From Candidatus Hydrogenedens sp. (lineage in GTDB: Bacteria > Hydrogenedentota > Hydrogenedentia > Hydrogenedentales > Hydrogenedentaceae): a stretch of DNA of 10,000 nucleotides. Shown in pieces: positions 1 to 7,058 of this stretch. The notes under the pieces are model-generated. The model made no database searches. It saw only the letters and a list, made by a program, of their open reading frames with translations, and was not told the origin of the DNA. The DNA lies in NCBI GenBank assembly GCA_020216745.1, contig JAIWNQ010000081.1, positions 1 through 10,000 on the forward strand, read 5' to 3'. The number at the start of each line of letters is the position of its first letter. Position 1 is the first letter of the stretch. The position numbers were made by a program, and so were the translations under genes.

Positions 1-1
1 A

Positions 2-586
2 TTCGCACAATTTCTACATGAATATCATGTCGAAATTATCGCAACCGTCGGAACAAATGATTATCTTCGAGCCAATGGCATTCCTTCAATATATATCGGC
101 GAATTTACAGGCATTCCTGAAATTCTCGGAGGAAGGTTAAAAACACTTCATCCAAAAATTCATGCGGGATTACTTGCTTTACGGGATAATAAATTACATA
201 TAGAACAAATGCAACAATATAATTTTCCACAAATCGACCTTGTAGTGGCAAACCCCAAACCAGTATCGCGAATCATTGAGCAGTCGGGTGGTTCCGTAGA
301 TGAATTATTTAATCAAATTGATATTGGCGGTATTACAATGATACGCTCAGCCGCTAAAAACTTTAGATATGTAACTGTAGTTGTTGACAGAATTTATTAT
401 CCTTTAGTGATGCATGAAATGCGAGCCCATGAAGGAGCAGTATCCTTTATTACAAGGTACCGTTTAGCTCAGGAGGCTTTCTTCTGTACCTCCCGTTATG
501 ATAAGAATATTGCTGAATTTTTAGACCATCATGCATCACCTCCATCGGAATCTGCCCCTTTATGTTCTCAAGAGGAACATCTTTAA
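2..586 (+). CDS. Stand-alone IMP cyclohydrolase-like (PurH N-terminal, MGS-fold) protein, 5' end outside the window
   Basis: The 194 visible residues align without gaps over their first part with the N-terminal IMP cyclohydrolase domain of bifunctional PurH; the first codon corresponds to about residue 20 of the human enzyme, so roughly 19 residues lie upstream. This domain closes the ring of FAICAR to give IMP, the last step of purine synthesis. Conserved blocks are GGRLKTLHPKIHAG (Lys at visible residue 47), IDIGG and SAAKN, matching human Lys66, Asp125 and Lys137. Two usual features differ: the Tyr of NLYPF (human Tyr104) is Lys in NPKPV, and the phosphate-binding SGGT reads TVGT. The frame stops after a short polar tail, so the AICAR transformylase half is absent. 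purD follows 60 nt later on the same strand, which supports a purine role. The family assignment is firm; activity is uncertain given the changed residues. Confidence 0.85.
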   Translation, partial: FAQFLHEYHVEIIATVGTNDYLRANGIPSIYIGEFTGIPEILGGRLKTLHPKIHAGLLALRDNKLHIEQMQQYNFPQIDLVVANPKPVSRIIEQSGGSVDELFNQIDIGGITMIRSAAKNFRYVTVVVDRIYYPLVMHEMRAHEGAVSFITRYRLAQEAFFCTSRYDKNIAEFLDHHASPPSESAPLCSQEEHL

Positions 587-593
587 TTCCTCT
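571..593 (+). other. Small inverted repeat across the stop codon of the IMP cyclohydrolase gene
   Basis: AGAGGAA (571-577) and TTCCTCT (587-593) are a perfect 7-bp inverted repeat around a 9-nt loop that contains the TAA stop. No T-run follows, so it does not look like an intrinsic terminator. It could be an mRNA hairpin between the two cistrons, or chance. Confidence 0.3.
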
Positions 594-633
594 ATGTAAA
601 AAATTAGTAAACCTATATAAACTTCATGGTTAT

Positions 634-640
634 AAGGAGG
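634..640 (+). promoter_or_regulatory. Ribosome binding site that fixes the purD start
   Basis: AAGGAGG sits 6 nt before the ATG at 647. An in-frame ATG at 626 lies upstream of this site and has no comparable site of its own. The 647 start also gives the standard PurD N-terminus, MRILVLGSGGREHA. Confidence 0.85.
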
Positions 641-646
641 TTATTT

Positions 647-1936
647 ATGAGAATATTAGTTCTCGGAAGTGGTGGCAGAGAACATGCCCTTTGTTGGAAA
701 ATTCAGCAAAGCCCAGAAGTGGAAAAAGTTTATGCTATCCCCGGTAATCCCGGAATTAAAAAAATGGAAAAGTCTTCTTGTGCTCCTCTAAATATAAAAG
801 ATTTTGGAGCAATTAAAGAATTTATTCAGAAAGAAAAAATACAAATTGTTGTTGTCGGTCCTGAAGAACCCCTTGCTTTAGGTATAACCGATTTTTTATC
901 TCAGTATGATATCCCTGTTTTCGGTCCGACAGCACAGTCCGCACAATTGGAAGCCAGCAAATCCTTCGCTAAAAACATAATGAAAGAAGCGGGAATACCC
1001 ACAGCCCATTATGCTATCTTCAAAGATTCGGACTCGGCAATTGAATATGTTAGAAAACATGGTACCCCTATTGTTATCAAGGCTGATGGATTAGCCGCAG
1101 GTAAAGGGGTAACAGTTGCTTTTGATGAAAATAACGCAATAAATGCAATTAATGACGCAATGCAGAAAAAAACGTTTGGTTCTGCTGGTGAAACAATTGT
1201 GATTGAGCAATACTTAACAGGGGAAGAAGCCAGTATTCTCGCTTTTTCAGATGGCAGACACATTATTCCATTAACCAGTAGTCAAGACCATAAACCTGTG
1301 TTCGACGATGATAAAGGTCCTAATACAGGTGGAATGGGTGCTTATTCACCAGCCCCTATTGTAACTAATCATGTTGAAAAACAAATATTTGAAAGGATAC
1401 TACAACCCACAATAGAAACCATGTCCCAAAAAGGGATGCCCTTCAAGGGAATTCTATATGCAGGTTTAATGATTAACGAACAGGGACCCTATGTCGTGGA
1501 GTTTAATGTCCGTTTTGGTGACCCTGAGACGCAAGCAATTCTACCGCGAATGGAATCAGATATCGTGCCTTTCTTCCGGGCAACTATTGAAGGAACATTG
1601 GATAAACTTTCTATCAAATATAATCCCTATGCCTGTGTGACTGTTGCACTTACCAGCAAGGGATATCCAGGAACTTACGAAAAAGGAAAATTAATCACTG
1701 GAATTGACGAAGCGGAAAAGGACCCTAATGTGGTGGTTTTCCATGCAGGAACGGCTGAAGAAGATGGAAAATTTTATACAAATGGTGGACGGGTGCTTAA
1801 TGTTACTGCTTGGGACAAAGATTTACCATCTGCTGTCAAAAAGGCCTATAATGCAGTGGATAAAATACACTTTGAGGGAATGCACTATCGTAAAGATATT
1901 GCCAAAAAAGGCATAATTAGATTACAACGAAGTTAA
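647..1936 (+). CDS. purD: Phosphoribosylamine--glycine ligase (GAR synthetase)
   Basis: This cytosolic enzyme joins 5-phosphoribosylamine and glycine with ATP to make GAR, the second step of de novo purine synthesis. The 429 residues match the normal family length. Visible landmarks in order: the N-terminal loop LVLGSGGREHA, VVVGPEEPL, the ATP-grasp segment VIKADGLAAGKGV, the block QDHKPVFDDDKGPNTGGMGA, and the GARS signature RFGDPETQ. The C-terminal domain runs to the stop with no frameshift. The start at 647 is chosen over 626 because AAGGAGG lies 6 nt before it. It follows the IMP cyclohydrolase-like gene by 60 nt and is probably co-transcribed with it. It converges on the minus-strand response regulator across 56 nt. 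All family motifs are intact and I see nothing unusual. Confidence 0.97.
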   Translation: MRILVLGSGGREHALCWKIQQSPEVEKVYAIPGNPGIKKMEKSSCAPLNIKDFGAIKEFIQKEKIQIVVVGPEEPLALGITDFLSQYDIPVFGPTAQSAQLEASKSFAKNIMKEAGIPTAHYAIFKDSDSAIEYVRKHGTPIVIKADGLAAGKGVTVAFDENNAINAINDAMQKKTFGSAGETIVIEQYLTGEEASILAFSDGRHIIPLTSSQDHKPVFDDDKGPNTGGMGAYSPAPIVTNHVEKQIFERILQPTIETMSQKGMPFKGILYAGLMINEQGPYVVEFNVRFGDPETQAILPRMESDIVPFFRATIEGTLDKLSIKYNPYACVTVALTSKGYPGTYEKGKLITGIDEAEKDPNVVVFHAGTAEEDGKFYTNGGRVLNVTAWDKDLPSAVKKAYNAVDKIHFEGMHYRKDIAKKGIIRLQRS

Positions 1937-1992
1937 TTCAACCAGTAAAAATATTTTGTAGTTACTATTGGCATTGACAAAGAGGTAGGCAA

Positions 1993-3369
1993 TTATTCGA
2001 GTCCCAATTTTTTTATTTTATATTGAAGCGTTGTCCTTTTAATACCTAATTTTTTTGCAGTTTTGGTCTTATTCCAGTGAAATTCCTCAAGCGTTTTGAG
2101 AATGAGTTCTTTTTCAATTTGGTCTGTATATTGGTCTAAGGAAAACATGTCGATTCGTGTTTCCTTCTCTTCTACCCCTTGTTCTGGAATACCTTTTATG
2201 TCAGCATAACTTAGAATTTCGTAAGGTAATTCATTTATGGTTATTTGAGGTCCTGTAGCTAAGACAACGGCTCGTTCCATTACATTTTCTAATTCCCGAA
2301 TGTTTCCAGGCCATGGATACCGCAAAAATATTTTAATAACTTCATCGTCAACCTCATATAATTCCTTGCCAAATTCCATGCTAAAACGATTTAGAAAATG
2401 GTCAACTAAATAGGGGATATCTTCAGGACGCTCTCTCAGTGGGGGTACATATATTGAAAAGACATTAAGACGATAATAGAAATCCTCCCGAAATTTTCCT
2501 TGAGTAATAGATTTACGTAAATCATGATTTGTTGCTGCTAAAATTCGCACATCTACTTTTATTGTTTCTGTCCCTCCAACCCTTTCAAATTCACCATCCT
2601 GTAAAACCCTCAACAGTTTCACCTGTACGCCTGGGTCTATATCACCTACTTCATCTAAAAACAACGTTCCTTTATGTGCCCGTTCAAATCGCCCTATATA
2701 TCGTGATGTTGCTCCAGTAAATGCACCTTTCTCATGTCCAAACAACTCACTTTCTAAAAGTGTAGGTGCTAAAGCAGCACAATTTAAAGCAATGAAAGGC
2801 TCATCCCTACGTGGACTCGCTTCATGTAAAGCCCGTGCGACCAATTCCTTCCCTACACCACTGGGTCCTGTAATTAAAACAGAACTTCTGGTGGGTGCAA
2901 TTCGTGCAATCATTTGTCGTAATTGACGCGTTTGTGAACTTTCACCTATGAGGTGTTGGACAGAAGGATGTATCCATGTTCGAACTCGATTGCTACTCTT
3001 CATTTCTATTTGTTTGGCTAATTTTGTAACCTTATTTTTCAATACTGCCAATTGAAACGGTTTTGTAATATAATCATGGGCTCCCAATCGCATCGCTTCA
3101 ACAGCTGTGTCTATTGTTCCATAGGCGGTTATGATAATAACCTCTATCTCAGGGGATATACTTTTTGCAAACCTTAATACATCCAACCCCGATTTGCCAG
3201 GCATGCTCAAATCCGAAAGGACTATATCAAAAGAGTGCTTACTCAGTAAATCTATTGCCGATTCTCCAGATGATGCAATAGTTACATGAAATCCCAAATC
3301 TTTAAAAGCCTGTGATAGCAGGTTTAACATGCTTTCTTTATCATCTACAATTAATAAGTGTGTCGTAAT
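1993..3369 (-). CDS. NtrC-family sigma-54-dependent response regulator, probable ATT start
   Basis: A three-domain transcription activator of 458 residues if it starts at ATT 3369. The receiver (about 1-120) has acidic Asp9/Asp10, phospho-acceptor Asp53 in LSDLSMPG, Thr81 and Lys103, each one position below the NtrC numbering (11/12, 54, 82, 104) or close to it. The AAA+ domain has Walker A GPSGVGKE (168-175), the sigma-54 contact loop GAFTGA (215-220), Walker B LFLDE (Asp239), and Arg294/Arg300 in REDFYYR. A Fis-type helix-turn-helix closes the protein (about 434-453, KTKTAKKLGI). The first ATG (3330) would delete beta strand 1 and the Asp pair, and the extended frame up to the stop at 3394-3396 holds no ATG, GTG or TTG. 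It follows the zinc-ribbon gene by 78 nt. No histidine kinase is in view, so the signal and target genes are unknown. Confidence 0.93.
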   Translation of the reverse strand: MTTHLLIVDDKESMLNLLSQAFKDLGFHVTIASSGESAIDLLSKHSFDIVLSDLSMPGKSGLDVLRFAKSISPEIEVIIITAYGTIDTAVEAMRLGAHDYITKPFQLAVLKNKVTKLAKQIEMKSSNRVRTWIHPSVQHLIGESSQTRQLRQMIARIAPTRSSVLITGPSGVGKELVARALHEASPRRDEPFIALNCAALAPTLLESELFGHEKGAFTGATSRYIGRFERAHKGTLFLDEVGDIDPGVQVKLLRVLQDGEFERVGGTETIKVDVRILAATNHDLRKSITQGKFREDFYYRLNVFSIYVPPLRERPEDIPYLVDHFLNRFSMEFGKELYEVDDEVIKIFLRYPWPGNIRELENVMERAVVLATGPQITINELPYEILSYADIKGIPEQGVEEKETRIDMFSLDQYTDQIEKELILKTLEEFHWNKTKTAKKLGIKRTTLQYKIKKLGLE

Positions 3370-3374
3370 TCTAT

Positions 3375-3384
3375 TCCTTTTCCT
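3375..3384 (-). promoter_or_regulatory. Ribosome binding site supporting the ATT start of the response regulator
   Basis: Read on the minus strand, AGGAAAAGGA lies 5 nt before ATT at 3369-3367. The codons that follow read (M)TTHLLIVDDKES, a standard receiver N-terminus. No such site precedes the ATG at 3330 at useful spacing. Confidence 0.6.
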
Positions 3385-3447
3385 CTGCCAAATTTAAAAA
3401 TTGTATAAATAACAAAAAATTTGACTTATGTATTCCAAACAATTTTA

Positions 3448-3750
3448 TTATGGAGTTCCAAATAGTTGTTCAAAATCCTTCTTAGCTTTTTCCTTCTGCT
3501 GTTCCCATGAAGAGTCAAGATTTTCAACCCTATCCTTTATCTCAAAGAAATCACAAAAATTGGGTCCTTCTCTGTTTGCCACTTTATCTGTATTCGGTAT
3601 TAAACAGTCGTTGGGTTTCCCAGGTAGGTACCAACGACAATTCATGCAACAATGAAGATAAGCATTACATTTGGTACACGTCTCTTTCACACCAGGCTGT
3701 TTTTTGGTAAAACTTTCCCACGGTGTTCCACAACGATAACAACTTTTCAT
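3448..3750 (-). CDS. Small cysteine-rich zinc-ribbon protein of unknown function
   Basis: A 100-residue protein with nine cysteines. C4xxC7 and C25xxC28 form a typical zinc-ribbon spacing. A second set, C35xxC38, C49 and C66, could bind another metal; C66 lies in the phrase NFCDFFE after ANREGP. The last 30 residues are charged and probably helical (SSWEQQKEKAKKDFEQLFG), possibly a coiled coil or partner-binding tail. There is no signal peptide or membrane segment, so it is likely cytosolic. The ATG at 3750 is chosen because AAAGGTG lies 5 nt before it; a GTG at 3756 overlaps that site. It is first in a likely two-gene unit with the response regulator. I recognise the Cys layout as that of uncharacterised bacterial zinc-ribbon proteins but can assign no function. 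Confidence 0.85.
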   Translation of the reverse strand: MKSCYRCGTPWESFTKKQPGVKETCTKCNAYLHCCMNCRWYLPGKPNDCLIPNTDKVANREGPNFCDFFEIKDRVENLDSSWEQQKEKAKKDFEQLFGTP

Positions 3751-3780
3751 AATCACACCTTTGTGTTAGTACTTTATATT

Positions 3781-3810
3781 ACAATAATAACTTTTAGCAT
3801 ATATTGTCAA
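3781..3810 (-). promoter_or_regulatory. Putative sigma-70-type promoter for the zinc-ribbon/response-regulator unit
   Basis: On the minus strand a perfect -35 box TTGACA (3810-3805) is followed after 18 nt by TATTGT (3786-3781), which matches four of six -10 positions. Transcription would start near 3774, about 24 nt before the ATG at 3750. Confidence 0.5.
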
Positions 3811-3852
3811 CTCTGATAAATCAATAGATAAAAAATTAAAGTAGAAATTTAG

Positions 3853-3858
3853 TATAAT
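3853..3858 (+). promoter_or_regulatory. Putative -10 element for clpS-clpA
   Basis: A perfect TATAAT lies 29 nt before the clpS ATG. No good -35 box is found 16-18 nt upstream of it, where the sequence is a run of A. An alternative pair is TTGTCA (3804-3809) with GATAAA (3827-3832), spaced 17 nt, which overlaps the divergent minus-strand -35 box. Confidence 0.4.
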
Positions 3859-3887
3859 ATATTGTAGAGTTAAATGAGGGAACATAT

Positions 3888-4196
3888 ATGTCATCAACAG
3901 GGACACAACACGAGAGTCATGTAAAAGATGAGAATATAGTAAACCTCCCTAAGTTGTATCAAGTCCTACTTCATAACGACCATTACACGACGATGGAGTT
4001 TGTTGTGTTTATTCTTCAAAAGATTTTTAATAAACCTTATGAGGATGCCATGCGTATTATGTTAAAAGTTCACCGTGAAGGTATCGGTGTTGCAGGTATA
4101 TATATTCGTTCTGTTGCCGAGGCAAAAGTAGAAACAGTCCATAAATTAGCACGACAAAATGGCTTTCCTTTGCGGTGTTCAATTAAGCCTGAATAA
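3888..4196 (+). CDS. clpS: ATP-dependent Clp protease adaptor ClpS
   Basis: ClpS binds proteins with N-terminal degron residues and delivers them to ClpA for breakdown by ClpAP in the cytosol. The 102 residues match the family length. A flexible polar N-terminus (about 1-20) is followed by the folded core starting YQVLLHNDHYTTMEF. The degron-pocket residues Asn-Asp of the HND motif, the Met of TMEF and the His of LKVHREG, equivalent to E. coli Asn34, Asp35, Met40 and His66, are all present. The usual second Asp of NDD is His here. The end, NGFPLRCSIKPE, is canonical. GAGGG lies 7 nt before the ATG. clpA follows 65 nt downstream, the classical pairing. The gene diverges from the zinc-ribbon gene. 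Confidence 0.96.
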   Translation: MSSTGTQHESHVKDENIVNLPKLYQVLLHNDHYTTMEFVVFILQKIFNKPYEDAMRIMLKVHREGIGVAGIYIRSVAEAKVETVHKLARQNGFPLRCSIKPE

Positions 4197-4261
4197 AATG
4201 AATATTTTTGTTATTTATAATGTTTATTATAGAGAATCAAACATACAAGGTGATATAAATT

Positions 4262-6541
4262 ATGTTAAGTAAACAAATACAACGTGCCATAGGTAATGCC
4301 CTAAAAGAAGCAAGAAAACGGAGACATGAGTATCTATGTCCTGAACATTTGCTTTATGTCTTATTAGATGACCCTTATGGAAAAGAAATCCTTATAAATT
4401 GTGGGTGTGATATAGAGAGACTTCGTAAAAAATTAAACAACTTCTTTGATGAGTATATTGCAAAGGTTCCAAGAAGTGTTGATTTAAACTTACAACAAAC
4501 GCCAGCGTTTGACAGGTTAATTCAACGTGCAGTATATCATGTTCAAAACTCAAGCAAGTCCGAAGTCGATGCGGGTGACATCCTTGCAGCATTTTTCGAA
4601 GAAGAAGACTCCCATGCTGCTTATTTCCTTTATCAAGAAGGCATTACCAGACTGGAAATACTGGAATATATTACAAAAAATGAAGCTTATCCTTCTGATG
4701 AACAAGAGTTGAACATAGAAGAAGAACAACAAGCACGTACCAAAAAAACATCTCTTGTTTTGGAAAATTTCACTATCAATTTAGTCCAAAAAGCACGTAA
4801 AGGTAAGATAGACCCCGTTATTGGACGTGAACTCGAGATTCAACGAGCAATCCGTGTTCTCTGCCGTAGAAGGAAAAATAATCCTATTTTTGTGGGTGAA
4901 CCTGGTGTCGGGAAAACAGCCATTGTAGAAGGATTAGCTCAGAGAATAGCCGATGCTAAAGTACCTGAAGCCCTTAAAAAAGTGGAAATACTAATGGTTG
5001 ACCTGCCTGGAATGATTGCTGGAACTAAATATCGGGGTGATTTTGAACAAAGAATCAAATCCCTTATTCAGGAAGTATTAAAGAAAAAAAATGTAATTCT
5101 ATATTTTGACGAAATTCATACCCTTGTAGGAGCAGGTAGCACTACGGAATCAAGTATTGATGCCGCCTCAATACTTAAACCATTTTTAGCAAGTGGAGAG
5201 ATTCACTGTATCGGTGCTACAACATACGAAGAATTTAAAAATCATTTCGAAAAAGATAGAGCCCTTTCAAGAAGGTTTCAAAAGATAGATGTGCATGAGC
5301 CATCTATTGACGAATGTATAGAGATTGTTCGTGGATTAAAAGAGAGTTATGAGAAACATCATAATGTTACCTTTACAAAAGAGGCACTTATTGCCTCTGT
5401 TGATTTGTCCGCAAAATACCTAAACGACAGATTTTTACCTGACAAAGCAATTGATGTTTTAGATGAATCCGCCGCAATGGTACGTATCGAATCCAATCAA
5501 GAACAAATTACAGTTGATGTGAAAGATATTGAACGCACAATTGCAGATATGGCACAAATTCCACTCAGAACGGTTAATTCCGCTGATAAAGAGAAATTAA
5601 AAAATCTCGAAAAAGAACTAAAGTCCGTCGTTTTCGGACAGGATGAAGCAATTGATACAGTAGTCAAAGCTATCCGTCGTTCACGAGCAGGATTGGGAAA
5701 ACCTAACCGACCTATTGGTTGTTTCTTATTTACTGGACCTACTGGTGTTGGTAAAACAGAAGTGGCAAGACAACTCGCCACCATTCTCGGGAATCATTTC
5801 GCAAGATATGATATGAGTGAATATATGGAAAAACATGCAGTCGCAAGACTTATTGGTGCCCCGCCAGGGTATGTAGGTTTTGAGCAAGGTGGAATTCTTG
5901 TAGACGAAATACGTCGTTATCCATATACAGTCCTTTTACTCGATGAAATAGAAAAGGCACATCCCGACCTGTTTAATATCCTGCTTCAGGTGATGGATGA
6001 AGCAACATTGACTGATAATATGGGCAAAAAGGCAGATTTCCGTAATGTCATACTCATTATGACTTCTAACGCAGGTGCAAGAGAACTGTATTCCCAATCC
6101 ATTGGATTTACCATGTCTCAAAACGATGCTGAACGAAAAAGTATAAAAGCCATTGAACAAACCATGTCCCCAGAATTCCGAAACCGATTAGATGCTATCG
6201 TCTCATTTAATCCGCTTAACATAGAAATAATGAAGCTAATCGTTGATAAGTTTATAAATAGAATAAAGGCACAACTTATAGAAAAAGAAGTGGCAATCGA
6301 ATTAAGCCCATCCGCACGCATCTACCTTGCAGAGAAAGGTTATGATACACGATTAGGTGCAAGACCCTTAGCCCGTCTGATACAGACAGAGATAGAAACA
6401 CCCTTAGCAGATGAAATACTTTTCGGCAAACTTGAAAATGGTGGATATGTCTATATTGACGTATCTACAGACGATACTATAAACTTCGACTTTAACCAAA
6501 AAAATCGCGAAACAAACGTCTCAACATTATCTACCTCTTAA
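4262..6541 (+). CDS. clpA: ATP-dependent Clp protease ATP-binding subunit ClpA
   Basis: A 759-residue two-ring AAA+ unfoldase, almost exactly the E. coli ClpA length, that unfolds substrates and feeds them to ClpP. The N domain (about 1-145), which docks ClpS, has the double Clp_N pattern beginning [17 protein letters not shown]1 carries Walker A GEPGVGKT (Lys218) and Walker B LYFDEIHT (Asp283/Glu284). D2 carries GPTGVGKT (Lys498) and [11 protein letters not shown] (Asp561/Glu562). There is no long middle coiled-coil domain between D1 and D2, so it is not ClpB or ClpC. An IGF tripeptide (614-616) marks the ClpP-docking loop. AAGGTGA lies 8 nt before the ATG. clpS is immediately upstream; clpP is not in this window. 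All catalytic motifs look intact. Confidence 0.97.
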   Translation: MLSKQIQRAIGNALKEARKRRHEYLCPEHLLYVLLDDPYGKEILINCGCDIERLRKKLNNFFDEYIAKVPRSVDLNLQQTPAFDRLIQRAVYHVQNSSKSEVDAGDILAAFFEEEDSHAAYFLYQEGITRLEILEYITKNEAYPSDEQELNIEEEQQARTKKTSLVLENFTINLVQKARKGKIDPVIGRELEIQRAIRVLCRRRKNNPIFVGEPGVGKTAIVEGLAQRIADAKVPEALKKVEILMVDLPGMIAGTKYRGDFEQRIKSLIQEVLKKKNVILYFDEIHTLVGAGSTTESSIDAASILKPFLASGEIHCIGATTYEEFKNHFEKDRALSRRFQKIDVHEPSIDECIEIVRGLKESYEKHHNVTFTKEALIASVDLSAKYLNDRFLPDKAIDVLDESAAMVRIESNQEQITVDVKDIERTIADMAQIPLRTVNSADKEKLKNLEKELKSVVFGQDEAIDTVVKAIRRSRAGLGKPNRPIGCFLFTGPTGVGKTEVARQLATILGNHFARYDMSEYMEKHAVARLIGAPPGYVGFEQGGILVDEIRRYPYTVLLLDEIEKAHPDLFNILLQVMDEATLTDNMGKKADFRNVILIMTSNAGARELYSQSIGFTMSQNDAERKSIKAIEQTMSPEFRNRLDAIVSFNPLNIEIMKLIVDKFINRIKAQLIEKEVAIELSPSARIYLAEKGYDTRLGARPLARLIQTEIETPLADEILFGKLENGGYVYIDVSTDDTINFDFNQKNRETNVSTLSTS

Positions 6542-6567
6542 AAACCATGTCTTATACTTTTTGACGT

Positions 6568-6603
6568 GTCCGACCTTTTCTACTCGTCCTAATTGTTCTC
6601 TTT
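6568..6603. repeat. Degenerate 9-nt-period repeat after clpA
   Basis: Four 9-nt units can be laid out: GTCCGACCT, TTTCTACTC, GTCCTAATT and GTTCTCTTT. The T-C core recurs at the same phase. The unit GTCCTAATT reappears exactly in the repeat at 8175-8228. It sits in the convergent gap between clpA and the small membrane protein gene. Confidence 0.4.
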
Positions 6604-6779
6604 CATCTCTCACTACCGCCAAACAAATTAACTATAAACTCCTGTGGTGATTCTGGTTTAAACAATGCCCAGAAAAATAAAACAGGTGATGCAATTGTAT
6701 AAAGTACCAGAAACAGTATATCACCAATCCAAATTGCAGGAACCATTAGAGCAAGAGTAAAATCTTTATTTTCTGTCAT
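6603..6779 (-). CDS. Small membrane protein of unknown function (58 residues)
   Basis: The ATG at 6779 is preceded at 6 nt by GAGGAG (6791-6786), one of the best ribosome binding sites in the window, and the frame runs 58 codons to a TGA at 6603. The protein begins MTENKDFTLALMVPAIW. Residues 7-40 are almost wholly hydrophobic apart from Asp20 and end in VLFFWALFKPESP, which suggests one long or two short membrane helices. The tail (41-58) is polar, ending NLFGGSER. The short acidic/basic head lacks the positive charge and cleavage site of a signal peptide. It converges on clpA with a 61-nt gap and diverges from the dehydrogenase gene. I do not recognise a family. The strong Shine-Dalgarno site plus membrane-like composition argue for a real gene; its function is unknown. 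Confidence 0.7.
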   Translation of the reverse strand: MTENKDFTLALMVPAIWIGDILFLVLYTIASPVLFFWALFKPESPQEFIVNLFGGSER

Positions 6780-7058
6780 AGTATTCTCCTCAAATTGTTT
6801 TTTAGTTATCTTTTACCCTTGATTACTACAATATCATTTTACCACAATCACTATTAAATGTGTAATTCCTTAAATCTGTAATGAACAATATATTTGAACA
6901 CTATGATTTCTCTTCACCTTTTTTTACTTTACCATTACAAAACGACACAAATTCGTTATTAAAAATGTCTCTTACTGTGTGTTTGACTAAAAATAAGTGT
7001 GCGTCATACCATTAAGAATATGTAAGATTATGTATGATTAAAAGGAAAGGAGACCGTT
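6780..7058. other. 279-nt divergent intergenic region
   Basis: A very AT-rich stretch between the start codons of the small membrane protein (minus) and the dehydrogenase (plus). It must hold both promoters. On the plus strand TTGACT at 6983-6988 is a fair -35 box, but the matching -10 region (CATACC) is poor; TATGAT at 7033-7038 is a better -10 without a clear -35. An imperfect tandem 10-mer, ATGTAAGATT then ATGTATGATT (7020-7039), lies just before the dehydrogenase Shine-Dalgarno site. No RNA gene or riboswitch is recognised. Confidence 0.4.

Noticed and set aside
626..646. Upstream ATG as the start of purD
   Set aside because: It lies before the strong AAGGAGG site and would add seven residues absent from PurD; ATG 647 has correct spacing.
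562..747. 61-codon plus-strand frame over the gene junction
   Set aside because: It overlaps the end of the cyclohydrolase frame and the start of purD, with no ribosome site or protein-like composition.
1009..1263. Antisense open frame inside purD
   Set aside because: purD is intact and strongly conserved in the other frame; no ribosome site supports the antisense frame.
1937..1992. Terminator between purD and the response regulator
   Set aside because: Only a weak AGTAA/TTACT pairing is present, without a GC-rich stem or T-run.
6541..6602. Intrinsic terminator after clpA
   Set aside because: No stable inverted repeat followed by T residues could be found; only the 9-nt-phase repeat is visible.
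6881..7015. 44-residue plus-strand frame before the dehydrogenase
   Set aside because: No Shine-Dalgarno site precedes its ATG (the upstream bases are pyrimidine/AT-rich) and it overlaps the likely promoter.
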